NCBI GenBank assembly: GCA_013414765.1
Contig: CP058708.1
Coordinates: forward strand, 4,459,553-4,523,552
From: Candidatus Accumulibacter cognatus
Lineage (GTDB): Bacteria > Pseudomonadota > Gammaproteobacteria > Burkholderiales > Rhodocyclaceae
Reading direction: 5' to 3'
Length of the DNA: 64,000 nt
A program made the position numbers and the translations under genes. Shown here piece by piece: positions 9,176 to 18,616 of this stretch. The notes under the pieces are model-generated. The model ran no database searches, had not been told where the DNA came from, and was given only the letters and a program-made list of their open reading frames with translations. Every line of letters starts with the position of its first letter. Within the stretch, counting starts at the first letter, position 1.

Positions 9176-10873
9176 ATGGACAAGGAACCCGCGGGTGCCA
9201 AGGGAACGGGACTGCAGCTCTTTCAAAGCCTGTTGCCGGTCGAGAAGACATCGGCCATTCGCGATGCGCTGGCCGGGTTCACCCTTGCGGCCATGAATGT
9301 CCCGCAGGCCCTCGGCTACACAAAAATTGCCGGCACCCCCGTGATCAGTGGCCTGTACACCCTGCTGCTACCGCTCATCGCGTTCGCTGCACTCGGTTCT
9401 TCGCGCTATCTCGTCGTTGCCGCCGATTCCGCCACAGCGGCCATCCTGGCCACCGGCCTCTCGGGTCTGGCGACACCGAACAGCGCCCAGTACCTTGCAC
9501 TCGCCAGTCTGGTGGCCCTGCTCACGGCCGGCTTGCTGCTCCTCGCCCGCCTTTTCAGACTTGGCTTTCTCTCGGACTTCCTCTCGCGCACCGTGCTTGT
9601 CGGCTTTCTCACCGGAGTCGGCTTTCAGGTCGGGATTGCCGTCCTTGGCGAGCTTCTGCGTTTGCCGGTACACACCAACCAGCCCCTCGAACAATTGTTG
9701 ACCATCGTCCGCGAACTGCCGCATATCCATGGGCCCACCTTCGCCGTTTCGCTCTCCGTCATCACCAGCATTCTCGTCCTGCGTCGCCTGGCGCCCCACC
9801 TGCCCGGGGCGTTGATCGCAGTAGTCGCCGCGATTGCCGCCAGCGCCAGTCTTGATTTCGCAGGTTACGGCATCGAGTTGATTGGGCCGGTAAGCGGCGG
9901 CTTCCCGCATCTTGCCTTGCCACCGCTTGACTCGACGCTGATCAAGAATCTGCTGCCGACCGCTGGTGCCTGTTTCATCATGATCGTGGCGCAGAGTTCG
10001 GTGACCTCACGCGCCTATGCAACGCGTCACCATCAGGCGCTTGATCCGAATCGCGACCTGCTCGGCCTCTCGGCGGCCAATGCCGCCGCCGCGCTGAGCG
10101 GGACTTTCGTCGTCAATGGCAGTCCGACACAGACCGCCATGGTCGAAAACTCCGGTGGCTCAAGCCAGCTCGCACATTTGTCGACCGCCCTTGTCGTTTT
10201 GCTGGTTCTTCTTTTTCTCACCGGTCCGTTGCAGTACTTGCCGGTCAGCGCACTTGGCGCCATCGTTTTCACAATCGCCATCCACCTGATTGACTTCAAG
10301 GGACTGGCCGACTTGAAGGCGAAAGCACACGGCGAGTGGATCCTGGCGCTGGTGACCGCCAGCGCGGTCGTCGTGCTCGGGGTCGAGCACGGGATCATTC
10401 TGGCCATCGTTCTTTCGCTGCTCGATCATGTCCGGCGCGGGTATCGGCCGCATACGGCGATCGAGGTGCTTGATGAAGCAGGCAACTGGCGCTGGCAGGC
10501 GGCCTCGGCCAGCAGCCACGCCGAGCCCGGTCTGGTGGTGTTCTGGTTTGGCGCCGACCTGTACTACGCCAGTGTCAACCACTTCTGCACGCAGGCACTG
10601 GCGCTGGTTCGTGAATCCTCGCAGCCGGTGGCATGGCTGGTCATCGACGCCGGTGCGATCACCGGCGTCGATTACTCGGCCGCCGGATCCTTGCTCGAAC
10701 TCCACGACAACCTGGCCAAAATCGGCGTCAGACTGGCGTTCGCGCACGCCAGCGTCGATTTTCAGAACGACCTCAATCGCCTCCACGTCATGGAAAAACT
10801 CGACCGCAGCCTGATTTTCGACCGGCTGCACGATTGCCTGAGCGCCTACCGGAACCGTGCTGAACAAAGATAG
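9176..10873 (+). CDS. SulP family anion transporter with STAS domain
   Basis: 565 residues. The second of two close ATGs (9176) is preferred because GGGAGA lies 6 bases upstream of it. The N-terminal two-thirds is a multi-helix membrane domain with the SulP opening AAMNVPQALGYTKIAGTPVI and the motif VVAADSATAAI. The C-terminal segment from about residue 440 is a cytoplasmic STAS domain (LVVFWFGADLYYASVN, VAWLVIDAGAITGVDYSA). SulP proteins carry sulfate, bicarbonate or other anions; the substrate cannot be read from sequence. Length is typical. Confidence 0.93.
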   Translation: MDKEPAGAKGTGLQLFQSLLPVEKTSAIRDALAGFTLAAMNVPQALGYTKIAGTPVISGLYTLLLPLIAFAALGSSRYLVVAADSATAAILATGLSGLATPNSAQYLALASLVALLTAGLLLLARLFRLGFLSDFLSRTVLVGFLTGVGFQVGIAVLGELLRLPVHTNQPLEQLLTIVRELPHIHGPTFAVSLSVITSILVLRRLAPHLPGALIAVVAAIAASASLDFAGYGIELIGPVSGGFPHLALPPLDSTLIKNLLPTAGACFIMIVAQSSVTSRAYATRHHQALDPNRDLLGLSAANAAAALSGTFVVNGSPTQTAMVENSGGSSQLAHLSTALVVLLVLLFLTGPLQYLPVSALGAIVFTIAIHLIDFKGLADLKAKAHGEWILALVTASAVVVLGVEHGIILAIVLSLLDHVRRGYRPHTAIEVLDEAGNWRWQAASASSHAEPGLVVFWFGADLYYASVNHFCTQALALVRESSQPVAWLVIDAGAITGVDYSAAGSLLELHDNLAKIGVRLAFAHASVDFQNDLNRLHVMEKLDRSLIFDRLHDCLSAYRNRAEQR

Positions 10874-10924
10874 GCCCGGGTTGGACTGTGCAACGGACCG
10901 GGCGAAAACCCGTCATTGCTGTCC

Positions 10925-11170
10925 TCACTGGGCAGGCACGTATTTGTTCACGGCGGCCTTGTAACGCGCGATGGCCTTTTTGAGATCCGTGTATTCTTCG
11001 CAGCCAAAGCAAGAGGCTTTGTCGAGCGCAGCGAGGCGCTGCTCAGCAGTTGCGAGGTCGTTCTTCATCAGGGACAGCTCACCGGAGTACTCCAGCGCAC
11101 CGTGATGCTGGGGATCGATACGCAACGCTTCATCATAGTAGCACTCGGCGGCAACAAGGTCTGGCGGAAC
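10925..11170 (-). pseudogene. C-terminal remnant of a TPR protein
   Basis: The minus strand reads CYYDEALRIDPQHHGALEYS, then GELSLMKNDLATAEQRLAAL and a normal-looking end (KKAIARYKAA to a stop). DEALRIDPQH is a TPR helix pair. There is no N-terminus: upstream the sequence runs into an unrelated coiled-coil remnant in another frame. An ATG at 11125 could still express 66 residues, but this looks truncated. Confidence 0.6.
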
Positions 11171-11209
11171 CTTCTGCCGCTGCAGGTAGCCGATCGTACC
11201 GTGCAGCTT

Positions 11210-11388
11210 GCTTCCTCACCGAAATTCCGCTCAAGCAGGTCAGCCTGCAACTGCTCAATTCCTTGTTGGTAGCGGATACGCTCGGACTCGATGGTCGTCT
11301 TGTGGCGCGGCTCAACCAGTGCCAGTCGTTCCCGCACCTTGGCCAACTCAACGGCTTGTGCGTGGCTTTCCGCCCGCGTTTCCGCCAC
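11210..11388 (-). pseudogene. Coiled-coil protein remnant (KfrA-like, tentative)
   Basis: The minus strand encodes a charged heptad-rich stretch including HAQAVELAKVRERLALVEPR and TIESERIRYQQGIEQLQADL, typical of plasmid KfrA-type or other coiled-coil DNA-binding proteins. It joins the TPR remnant out of frame. A short copy of its distal end recurs near 6.22 kb. Confidence 0.4.
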
Positions 11389-11418
11389 AACCCCGATGCC
11401 GACATCGTGATCGTCGCA

Positions 11419-11466
11419 GCCGTTATCGCCAGCTCATGAACTACTTCATCGCGCTGATGACTGTAC
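11419..11466. repeat. 48-bp dispersed repeat, copy 2
   Basis: Counterpart of 4576-4623, differing at a few bases. It lies between the coiled-coil remnant and the IS91 remnant, so the copies at 4.6 and 6.3 kb look like scattered pieces of this one module. Confidence 0.6.
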
Positions 11467-11538
11467 GTAGGCACAGTTTCCCCTCCGGACTCCCCAATCA
11501 GGATGGTCATGTCTGCCGGTGCGCCCTGCGCGTCCCCT

Positions 11539-11955
11539 CACACCGCGCTCTATCGCCGCCGCCAGCCCGAACGCACCGTGCTCTATCGCACCGGGCAGGG
11601 TCATCTGGCGCCCTGGCTTGAACTTTCCAGTGACTCGCAGCAAGGCGGCCCGGTGCCGGCCTACGTCGAGTGCGAATGTCGCCGCCCCCTCGAATGTGGC
11701 ATCCTGGCCCATGGCTTCGCCCCTTCCCGCTGCGGACCATGCGGACATGACTTGTCTGTAGCCTTCTCCTGCCAGGAGCGCGGCATATGGTCGAGACCGA
11801 CGCCCATCGGGTCGATCACGTCATGCCGCAGCTATCCGTGCGCCCGTGGGTGCTGTCGGTGCCGAAGCGCGTACGGGACTTCCTGCAGAACGATCCGGCG
11901 GTCGAGACCATGGCGCTGCCCATCTTCCTCCGTGCGCTGGAGCAGGGCTGGCGGC
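11539..11955 (+). pseudogene. IS91-family transposase remnant, frameshifted
   Basis: Frame one reads YRRRQPERTVLYRTGQGHLA, CGILAHGFAPSRCGPCGHDL and SVAFSCQERGI. A second frame continues MVETDAHRVDHVMPQLSVRP, WVLSVPKRVRDFLQ and LPIFLRALEQ. This order and wording match IS91-family transposases (Zn-binding domain, then the start of the Y2 domain). A frameshift sits near 11785 and the catalytic C-terminus is absent. It is cut off by the IS3 element whose end is at 12010. Confidence 0.8.
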
Positions 11956-12119
11956 AGTGCCCAAGCCAAGCCGCCGCCCACCGCGGGCGGATGCCGTGGC
12001 CGAGAGAGTTGGCCCCGTTTGTTTGGGCAGGAAATGCTCCTGGATAAGTGGAGCCCTGCCGGTTTTGGTCAGGTGACCGGAGTTGCGCTTGGTTTTGACT
12101 TTCTGTGATTTTATCCGAA

Positions 12120-12978
12120 CCGAAGAGCCCCTTCCTCATGTCCAACGCCGCCGGTCGCGTGGCGGCCGCGAGTGCCGCGAAGTAGATGGCGTCCGGCGTC
12201 TGACCACCCAGAGAGCGATGGGGGCGTCGCTAGTTGTCGAAGCGCAGATACGTGGCCAGGTTGGCTTTCGCATCGGCAATGCGGTCATCGGCCTTGAGAT
12301 ACCCCTCCTCGTACTTGACGGTTTTCCACAGGTGCTCGACAAAGACGTTGTCCCGCCAGGACCCTTGCCGGCCATGCTGATCCGGATGTCGTGCGCCTTG
12401 AGCAGACCGGTGAACTCGTCGCTGGTGAACCGGCCCCCCTGATCGGTGTTGAAGATCTCCGGGCAGCCATACCGCTGGAGGGCTTCGCGCACCGCGTCTA
12501 GACAGAAATCGATCGTCAAGGTGTTGAAGAGCCGCCGCCAGGCAAGGACCTGGCGCGAGAACCCGTCGATCACCGCGAACAGGGAGAGGAAACCCCGGCG
12601 CATCGGAAGGTAGGTGATGTCGGCTGCCTACCCCTGATTCGGCCGCTCGATCGCGAGATCGCGCAGGAGATACGGAGGGATTTCATCCCCCCGCTGCCGA
12701 CGAGAGGCGTGGTGCTTCCGATAGAGCGCTTCGATCCCCATGCGCGCCATCAGGGTGCCGATGGGTTTGCGCCCGGCCTCGAAGCCCTCGGGGCGCAGCA
12801 GATCGCGCAACAGGCGGGTGCCGGCGAACGGGTGCTCGAGATGTCACTCGTCGATCCGGCGCATCAGCGCCAGGTCCTCCGCCGAGACCTCGTGTGGCGT
12901 GTAGTACGCGCTCGAACGCGCCAACCCGAGGAGGGCGTACTGATGCGAGACGGGGAGCTTGTGCTGGCGGTCAATCAT
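12120..12978 (-). pseudogene. IS3 orfB transposase (integrase core), broken
   Basis: Begins with an ATG overlapping the orfA stop (MIDRQHKLPVSHQYALLGLA), the usual IS3 arrangement for frameshift-fused OrfAB. RKHHASRRQRGDEIPPYLLR is the expected IS3 block. An in-frame TAG interrupts AIERPNQG-stop-AADITY, where the family normally has Trp. The DDE core follows (LFAVIDGFSRQVLAW, IFNTDQGGRFTSDEF), then a frameshift near 12360 before VEHLWKTVKYEEGYL, and another stop after TYLRFDN. At least three lesions, so non-functional. Confidence 0.85.
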
Positions 12979-13280
12979 CGTCTTGCGCTCAGCAAGCCCG
13001 CCTGGGTGAGCGCATGTTCCAAAAAATCGTTTTCCAGCGTCAACGTGCCGATCTGGGCGTGCAGCTTCGTCAGGTCCGGATCGCTGCTCGTCGGGCTGTT
13101 CGCCTCACCAAATACCTGAACCGCACGCTCTGTCAGTGGCCGCTTCCAGTCCGTGATCGGATTAGGGTGAAGGTCATACTGCTGGACCCACTCCGCCAGC
13201 GTCTTGTCGCTCTTCAGTGCCGCCAGGGCCACTTGCGCCTTGAATGCCGGGGTGTGGTTCCGCCTCGTCCTTGTCGTCAT
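12975..13280 (-). CDS. IS3 orfA transposase subunit
   Basis: 101 residues with the helix-turn-helix of IS3 OrfA: HTPAFKAQVALAALKSDKTL then AEWVQQYDLHPNPITDWKR, and a leucine-zipper-like C-terminus (IGTLTLENDFLEHAL). The frame is intact but its orfB partner is broken, so the element is probably immobile unless complemented. Confidence 0.8.
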   Translation of the reverse strand: MTTRTRRNHTPAFKAQVALAALKSDKTLAEWVQQYDLHPNPITDWKRPLTERAVQVFGEANSPTSSDPDLTKLHAQIGTLTLENDFLEHALTQAGLLSARR

Positions 13281-13370
13281 GCGCTTGCTCCTGTTGTGGC
13301 TGCTTCCGTAGCCGTTAGTGGGGGCAAGGCTACCACTTATCCCTTTGTCCTAATTTCCGGGGCCACCTCT

Positions 13371-15467
13371 GAGCGCGCGACCAAAGCCGCGCGCAGATCT
13401 GCCAACGTCGCAGAATCGTTTCAATCCACGCGCGCCCCGTGAGGAGCGCGCGACCAGAGGGCGGTGTCGCCGGCACGGAATACGGATGGGTTTCAATCCA
13501 CGCGCGCCCCGTGAGGAGCGCGCGACGAGAGCAGGTCCATGCGCTACCAGCCAATCGCGTTGTTTCAATCCACGCGCGCCCCGTGAGGAGCGCGCGACTT
13601 CATTTTCTCTCTCCTTGATTATGGGCAGGATTGCCTGTTTCAATCCACGCGCGCCCCGTGAGGAGCGCGCGACACGATTTCATGCGCAACTACCTCGACA
13701 TCGCCGAGTTTCAATCCACGCGCGCCCCGTGAGGAGCGCGCGACTGCGCCATCTATTTCGCAAAACCCCGCCCCAGACCGCGTTTCAATCCACGCGCGCC
13801 CCGTGAGGAGCGCGCGACGTTCCATGAAAAAATGGTAGGGCATGCCCTGGAAGTTTCAATCCACGCGCGCCCCGTGAGGAGCGCGCGACCCGGAAATGAT
13901 CCTGCCATTGTGTCACCCGATGAAAGGTTTCAATCCACGCGCGCCCCGTGAGGAGCGCGCGACCGCAGATCGGGCTCGGAATCGGTTGGTGCTACGTGGG
14001 TTTCAATCCACGCGCGCCCCGTGAGGAGCGCGCGACACTTTTTTGCCGCTTCGATGATGACGGCTTTGGGGTTTCAATCCACGCGCGCCCCGTGAGGAGC
14101 GCGCGACCAACTGGTTGCTCTCATCAAGCAAGCAAGATGAGTTTCAATCCACGCGCGCCCCGTGAGGAGCGCGCGACACAGGGGGGGATGGTGAAATCTC
14201 TGATCGACCAGGAGTTTCAATCCACGCGCGCCCCGTGAGGAGCGCGCGACCCGGAACACCCGGAACACCCGGAACAGAACCCCATGTTTCAATCCACGCG
14301 CGCCCCGTGAGGAGCGCGCGACAACGACGAGTCCAGCAATTCTGCATACAACGCGAAGTTTCAATCCACGCGCGCCCCGTGAGGAGCGCGCGACGACCAA
14401 CTCATTACAAAGAACGCGGCTAACATTGTTTCAATCCACGCGCGCCCCGTGAGGAGCGCGCGACGTCAGGCCGTTGAAAACGCCGTCGAGGACACCATGT
14501 TTCAATCCACGCGCGCCCCGTGAGGAGCGCGCGACATGTACGTCGCCCCGCCGCCTTACCAGCAACAGTTCGTTTCAATCCACGCGCGCCCCGTGAGGAG
14601 CGCGCGACGCGCCAGGTCGCGTACCACTTCACGACCGGCCGGATGTTTCAATCCACGCGCGCCCCGTGAGGAGCGCGCGACGCGCCAGGTCGCGTACCAC
14701 TTCACGACCGGCCGGATGTTTCAATCCACGCGCGCCCCGTGAGGAGCGCGCGACTTACGCCACCGTGCTCAACCAGCGCGGGCTCGAAGTTTCAATCCAC
14801 GCGCGCCCCGTGAGGAGCGCGCGACACGATTGAGGAGATTTGCGCCATGCCGGTAGCTGTTTCAATCCACGCGCGCCCCGTGAGGAGCGCGCGACCAAGT
14901 ACCTAGCCCCTGTGCATTGGGTGAAGCCGTTTCAATCCACGCGCGCCCCGTGAGGAGCGCGCGACGACTGGCACGCTGAGTACAAAGGGTTCGCGCATAG
15001 TTTCAATCCACGCGCGCCCCGTGAGGAGCGCGCGACCGTCCGCGCCGTGCTATACGGTGGCGCAGGTCTGTGTTTCAATCCACGCGCGCCCCGTGAGGAG
15101 CGCGCGACGGCATTGTCGATGCGGCTTTCGGCAGCGGCGCGAAGTTTCAATCCACGCGCGCCCCGTGAGGAGCGCGCGACCAAACAGCGCATCGAGCTGC
15201 GCGTCTGACAGCCCGTTTCAATCCACGCGCGCCCCGTGAGGAGCGCGCGACCATCCTCCGCCGCCACCGCCGCACATCCTTAGCCTGTTTCAATCCACGC
15301 GCGCCCCGTGAGGAGCGCGCGACGTGGCCCTTCGACCGCATCCGGCTATAGACTCATGTTTCAATCCACGCGCGCCCCGTGAGGAGCGCGCGACGTTGTT
15401 ATCGGACGATTTGTTGCTGCGCCCTTTCAGGTTTCAATCCACGCGCGCCCCGTGAGGAGCGCGCGAC
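13371..15467 (-). CRISPR. Type I-C CRISPR array, 29 full repeats plus a partial
   Basis: 29 full 37-base repeats, starting at 13418 and ending at 15467. On the plus strand each begins GTTTCAATCCACGCGCGCCC and ends GAGGAGCGCGCGAC. An 11-base remnant of a further repeat (13371-13381) lies at the left edge against the IS3 end. There are 29 spacers of 33-38 bases. In the transcribed (minus) orientation the repeat ends GTGGATTGAAAC, canonical for type I-C, and contains a hairpin with a 7-bp CGCGCGC/GCGCGCG stem extended by a T-G pair and CC/GG around a TCAC loop. Transcription therefore runs leftward, with the leader on the right beside cas2. All full repeats appear identical. Spacers 14609-14644 and 14682-14717 are identical to each other. 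Confidence 0.99.
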
Positions 15468-15645
15468 TCTTCGCGCGTAACAGCATGAATGGTCGACAGG
15501 AAATTCTGGGCCAACGCGAACGTCTTCATGAACCAGATCAGTGACGGCGTTTGCTGCATTGTCTGGATACCTTCTGTGGAAAAATCATGGTGTTACTGAC
15601 TGCGCGAACTGTCCACGATAACACCAGTCACTTGACGTTCGCGCT
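15468..15645 (-). promoter_or_regulatory. CRISPR leader
   Basis: The 178-base non-coding, comparatively AT-rich stretch between the cas2 stop and the first (newest) repeat. It must carry the array promoter and the integration-guiding sequences. A perfect 7-bp inverted repeat GGTGTTA (15589-15595)/TAACACC (15619-15625) lies in its cas2-proximal half; whether it is a transcription signal or an adaptation motif cannot be told from sequence. Confidence 0.75.
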
Positions 15646-15936
15646 TCATATTACCAGTGGCCCGTCAAAATCTGTTGCTTTGAATAGTCCATACTCGCGC
15701 ACTTCGCATCCGCGCGTGTCGGCCATCCGATAGAGGCGCAAGCAGTCTTCATTGACCTGAATCTCGGCCATCAGACGACGTTCCAGTTCATCGAGTTGCA
15801 TCTGATTGACTTGGCATTCAAAGACGGATTTCTGGACGCGTTGCCCTGTGCTCTCACAGATCTTTGCGACGCGTCGGAGGCGGCGGCGCCCTTGGGAAGT
15901 CTCGGTGTTAACGTCGTAACAGACGATGACCAGCAC
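15646..15936 (-). CDS. cas2: Cas2, spacer-integration subunit
   Basis: 96 residues, ferredoxin-like. [20 protein letters not shown] places the conserved Asp after the first beta strand, and [20 protein letters not shown] is the Cas2 dimer-interface region. It is the structural core of the Cas1-Cas2 integrase that inserts new spacers at the leader end. Last gene of the operon, 11 bases after cas1 and directly beside the leader. Intact and of normal length. Confidence 0.97.
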   Translation of the reverse strand: MLVIVCYDVNTETSQGRRRLRRVAKICESTGQRVQKSVFECQVNQMQLDELERRLMAEIQVNEDCLRLYRMADTRGCEVREYGLFKATDFDGPLVI

Positions 15937-15947
15937 CGCGGTGATCC

Positions 15948-16976
15948 TCAGCGCATTACAAACGGCATATAGCCGTCGGATTCACCGCGGATGGCCCGCG
16001 CCAGCAAGCGAGCCTGTATGAGCGGAATCACGCCCAGTGGAATCGGCTGGGCCAGCAGAGGATGCGTTATGGTTTCCTGCTTTCGCTCCTGAAAAGCCAC
16101 CACCACAGCTTTGCGGGCATCGCCATGAAGCATGACGGCACCGCCTTCGCGAACGATAAATCCATCCTGAGCGACTTGTCCGCGATTGATGAGGGTCAGG
16201 ACCAAGCGATCTGCCAATGGCCGGAATTCTTCTTGCAGATCAAGCGCCAGAGCGGCGCGTCCAGGGCGCACGGCATGAAGAAATCCGATCTGCGGATCAA
16301 GTCCTGCGGCCTCGACAGCGGAACGGCAGTCGTTCATCCACATGGCGTAGACGAATGACAGCAGCGCGTTGAACCGGTCGCGCGGTGGTCGGCGTGTGCG
16401 GCCGTCCATGGCGAAATGGGTGCGCAAGTCCGGCCGCACGATGAGATTCAGTACAGCGAAGTACTGGCGAGCGGCCACGCCTTCAAAGCCGCGTAAGGCG
16501 TCAAGATCGGCAGCCTGCGGCAAGCTACGCAGTGCGGCGGCGAGATCATCCGCAGCGCGCGTGAGGACCGCCCCATCCGTGGTTGACTTGGTTTCGCGTG
16601 CACCGCGCAGGAGTACCTGTCGCGCGTTCTTGATCTTGCCAGCGACGCAGGTGCGAGCGGTGTCGAGCGTAAACACTGCGTCGTCGACGCGGCGGTGATG
16701 TGCCTGGCGCAACAGAACATTGCCAGACGTTGCTCCTTCGAGCCGCGCCTTGAAGCGTCCGTGGTCATCCAGAAGAACCAGCGCAATACCCTCGTCGGCC
16801 AGGCGATGCATGAGCGGCGCCGAAAGAGCAACATGCCCGAAACACACTACGCTGGCCAAATGGTGCAGCGGTACCCGCAGGCGCACCTTACGTTCAATCT
16901 CGACGCACAGGGTATCGTTCTCCAGCCGTAGGTAACTTTCGGACTGAGTGACGTACAGCGTGTTCAGTAATTGCAT
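15948..16976 (-). CDS. cas1: Cas1, CRISPR integrase (type I-C)
   Basis: 342 residues from the ATG at 16976, giving the family start [20 protein letters not shown]; a longer frame upstream overlaps cas4 and is not needed. The N-terminal beta domain includes [20 protein letters not shown] and the C-terminal helical domain carries [11 protein letters not shown] and [20 protein letters not shown], with the conserved His and acidic residues for metal-dependent integration. It forms the spacer integrase with Cas2, assisted by Cas4. It starts 8 bases after the cas4 stop. Confidence 0.97.
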   Translation of the reverse strand: MQLLNTLYVTQSESYLRLENDTLCVEIERKVRLRVPLHHLASVVCFGHVALSAPLMHRLADEGIALVLLDDHGRFKARLEGATSGNVLLRQAHHRRVDDAVFTLDTARTCVAGKIKNARQVLLRGARETKSTTDGAVLTRAADDLAAALRSLPQAADLDALRGFEGVAARQYFAVLNLIVRPDLRTHFAMDGRTRRPPRDRFNALLSFVYAMWMNDCRSAVEAAGLDPQIGFLHAVRPGRAALALDLQEEFRPLADRLVLTLINRGQVAQDGFIVREGGAVMLHGDARKAVVVAFQERKQETITHPLLAQPIPLGVIPLIQARLLARAIRGESDGYMPFVMR

Positions 16977-16984
16977 GCTTCTTC

Positions 16985-17608
16985 TCAGCGATTCGGGTCG
17001 AACAAATCGTCGCGCCGCAACATTTTGAGATTGCGTAGCGCCTGCGGCTGGCACAGCTCAATCAGCGAGCACTCCCTGCAGCGTGCATCATTGATCAGGG
17101 GAGGCGGCATTTTCTGGGCCACGAGCATTTTGCGAATTGATGCGACGGTTTGTTCGGTGGCTGCGCGCAATTCGGCCGTAAACTTCACCTCGCGACGACG
17201 TTTGCTCTTGGCATGAAAAATCGCCCCCTGCAAGATCGGCCGGCCAAACATCTCTTCCAGGCATAGCGCCTGTGCAGCAAGTTGCAAATCGTCGTTGTCG
17301 TGCTGCTTTTTCACGCCGTGCTTGTATTCCACCGGGTAGATGGTGCGGTCTGGCCAGAACTCGACCACATCCCCTTTGCCAATCAATCCCAGGCGTTCGC
17401 TCCAGATCGGCAGGGCGTACTCGACACGAGCGCCTTCCCGACTGGTGGCATGCGCCACGCGGTCGACACGGGCGTGCTCGGCGTTGCCGCTCGCCGTGTG
17501 CCGATTCTCCTCGAATTCGTTTTCGAGATAGATCAGGGCACAGCGGCGCGGGCAATACGCGTACTGGTTGAGCGCCGATACATTGACCGGCTCCAGATCG
17601 TCCGTCAC
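16985..17608 (-). CDS. cas4: Cas4, CRISPR adaptation exonuclease
   Basis: 207 residues. A Cys near the N-terminus (YAYCPRRCALIYLEN) and the C-terminal cluster DARCRECSLIELC are the expected iron-sulfur ligands. The RecB-like nuclease core shows GDVVEFW, PVEYKHG and DLQLAAQALCLEEMF. In type I-C systems Cas4 trims prespacers and selects the PAM together with Cas1-Cas2. It lies 10 bases after cas7 and looks intact. Confidence 0.97.
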   Translation of the reverse strand: MTDDLEPVNVSALNQYAYCPRRCALIYLENEFEENRHTASGNAEHARVDRVAHATSREGARVEYALPIWSERLGLIGKGDVVEFWPDRTIYPVEYKHGVKKQHDNDDLQLAAQALCLEEMFGRPILQGAIFHAKSKRRREVKFTAELRAATEQTVASIRKMLVAQKMPPPLINDARCRECSLIELCQPQALRNLKMLRRDDLFDPNR

Positions 17609-17618
17609 GGTCGCCGCG

Positions 17619-18614
17619 CTACGCCTTCACCAGACTCTTCTCGGTGAAGCTCCAACGCCAGAGTTCGACACCCCTGGGAACGCGATCCAGATGCACCTTG
17701 ACGTCGTAGTCGGCATAGCAGCGGGGGAGCTTGCCCTGATGTTTCAGGGCGGGCACTTCGATGACGCGGCCGAGATCGAGCAAGTGATGCGCGGGCGCAC
17801 AACCGAGCATGGCTTGTCGTTCCTGCGCCAGCGGATCGCCATTATCCGCACCGACGTGCTTGAACACGAACAGGTCACGGCACCCCATGACGCCCTTGGA
17901 AGCGGAACGGTCGTGGTCGTACATGTTCGCCAGCGCTTCCCATAGCTCGGCGAGGTCGGCATCGGAGAAACAAGTACCTTGGGCCAGATGCGCGGAAACG
18001 AAGCCTTTGGTGGCGTAAAGTCCATAGGAGATGAGTGACTTGCGACCCATGGTGCGCAGACTGTCTTCCTGCTGCAGTTCCTCCCACTTGAGGTAATCCG
18101 CCGCCGTCTTTGCGTCCTTGACCTTTTCCGCCACCGCCATGCGCGTAATCGCTGCATCCACCGGCAGAATGGGGTCGATGGATCGAGAAAAGGCCACCTG
18201 TACAGGCCCGCGCACTTGGCCAGCATTCGCGCCGGTCGACATCACTGCACCAAACGTTCGCACATCGTAGAACTGTTGGCACATCCAGTCGCGCGCCTTG
18301 TTAACCTGCGAGCGGTTGCCGCCACCTGCCGGTGCACCATCTGTCGCTTCATGCGCGGCGGCGATAGGGCGATTCAGGTTGGTCGAATGTTCAACGAAAA
18401 TTGCATATCCTCCACGATTGCCATGCTTGGTCTGCACGTAGTTGCGCACGCGACGCTTGATGGCTACGTCCGATACCAGCCCATGCATGTCTTCGGGGTC
18501 GATGCGAGGGCTGTTACCGGCGTCGGGATCGCCATTCGGGTTGCCGCGTTCGCAGTCAAACAGATAGAGAAATTCGTAGCGGTTCTTGATGGCTGTCTGG
18601 TTGTCGTTGTTCAT
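17619..18614 (-). CDS. cas7: Cas7 (Csd2), Cascade backbone
   Basis: 331 residues. [20 protein letters not shown] then [20 protein letters not shown] is the Csd2/Csh2 family start. Further landmarks are [16 protein letters not shown] and [20 protein letters not shown], the Gly-rich stretch of the RRM-fold backbone. Multiple copies coat the crRNA in the surveillance complex. It starts 2 bases after cas8c stops, implying translational coupling. Confidence 0.97.
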   Translation of the reverse strand: MNNDNQTAIKNRYEFLYLFDCERGNPNGDPDAGNSPRIDPEDMHGLVSDVAIKRRVRNYVQTKHGNRGGYAIFVEHSTNLNRPIAAAHEATDGAPAGGGNRSQVNKARDWMCQQFYDVRTFGAVMSTGANAGQVRGPVQVAFSRSIDPILPVDAAITRMAVAEKVKDAKTAADYLKWEELQQEDSLRTMGRKSLISYGLYATKGFVSAHLAQGTCFSDADLAELWEALANMYDHDRSASKGVMGCRDLFVFKHVGADNGDPLAQERQAMLGCAPAHHLLDLGRVIEVPALKHQGKLPRCYADYDVKVHLDRVPRGVELWRWSFTEKSLVKA

Positions 18615-18616
18615 GG

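Larger units (their letters stand above)
12010..13365 (-). mobile_element. Degenerate IS3-family element
   Basis: A 1,356-bp element bounded by imperfect inverted ends that both start TGGCCCCG and both contain GGATAAGTGG a little inward. It carries an orfA/orfB pair of the IS3 type on the minus strand. The flanks (AGAGT on the left, CCTCT on the right) are not a direct repeat, so no target duplication remains. The left flank is an IS91 remnant and the right flank is a CRISPR repeat, which suggests rearrangement after insertion. Confidence 0.8.

Noticed and set aside
7592..9226. 544-codon minus-strand frame
   Set aside because: Antisense shadow of the Gly-rich lipoprotein; low-complexity composition and no domain.
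13486..15341. Many 60-110-codon frames rich in RAPREERAT or ARSSRGARGLK
   Set aside because: These are translations of the CRISPR repeats, not proteins.
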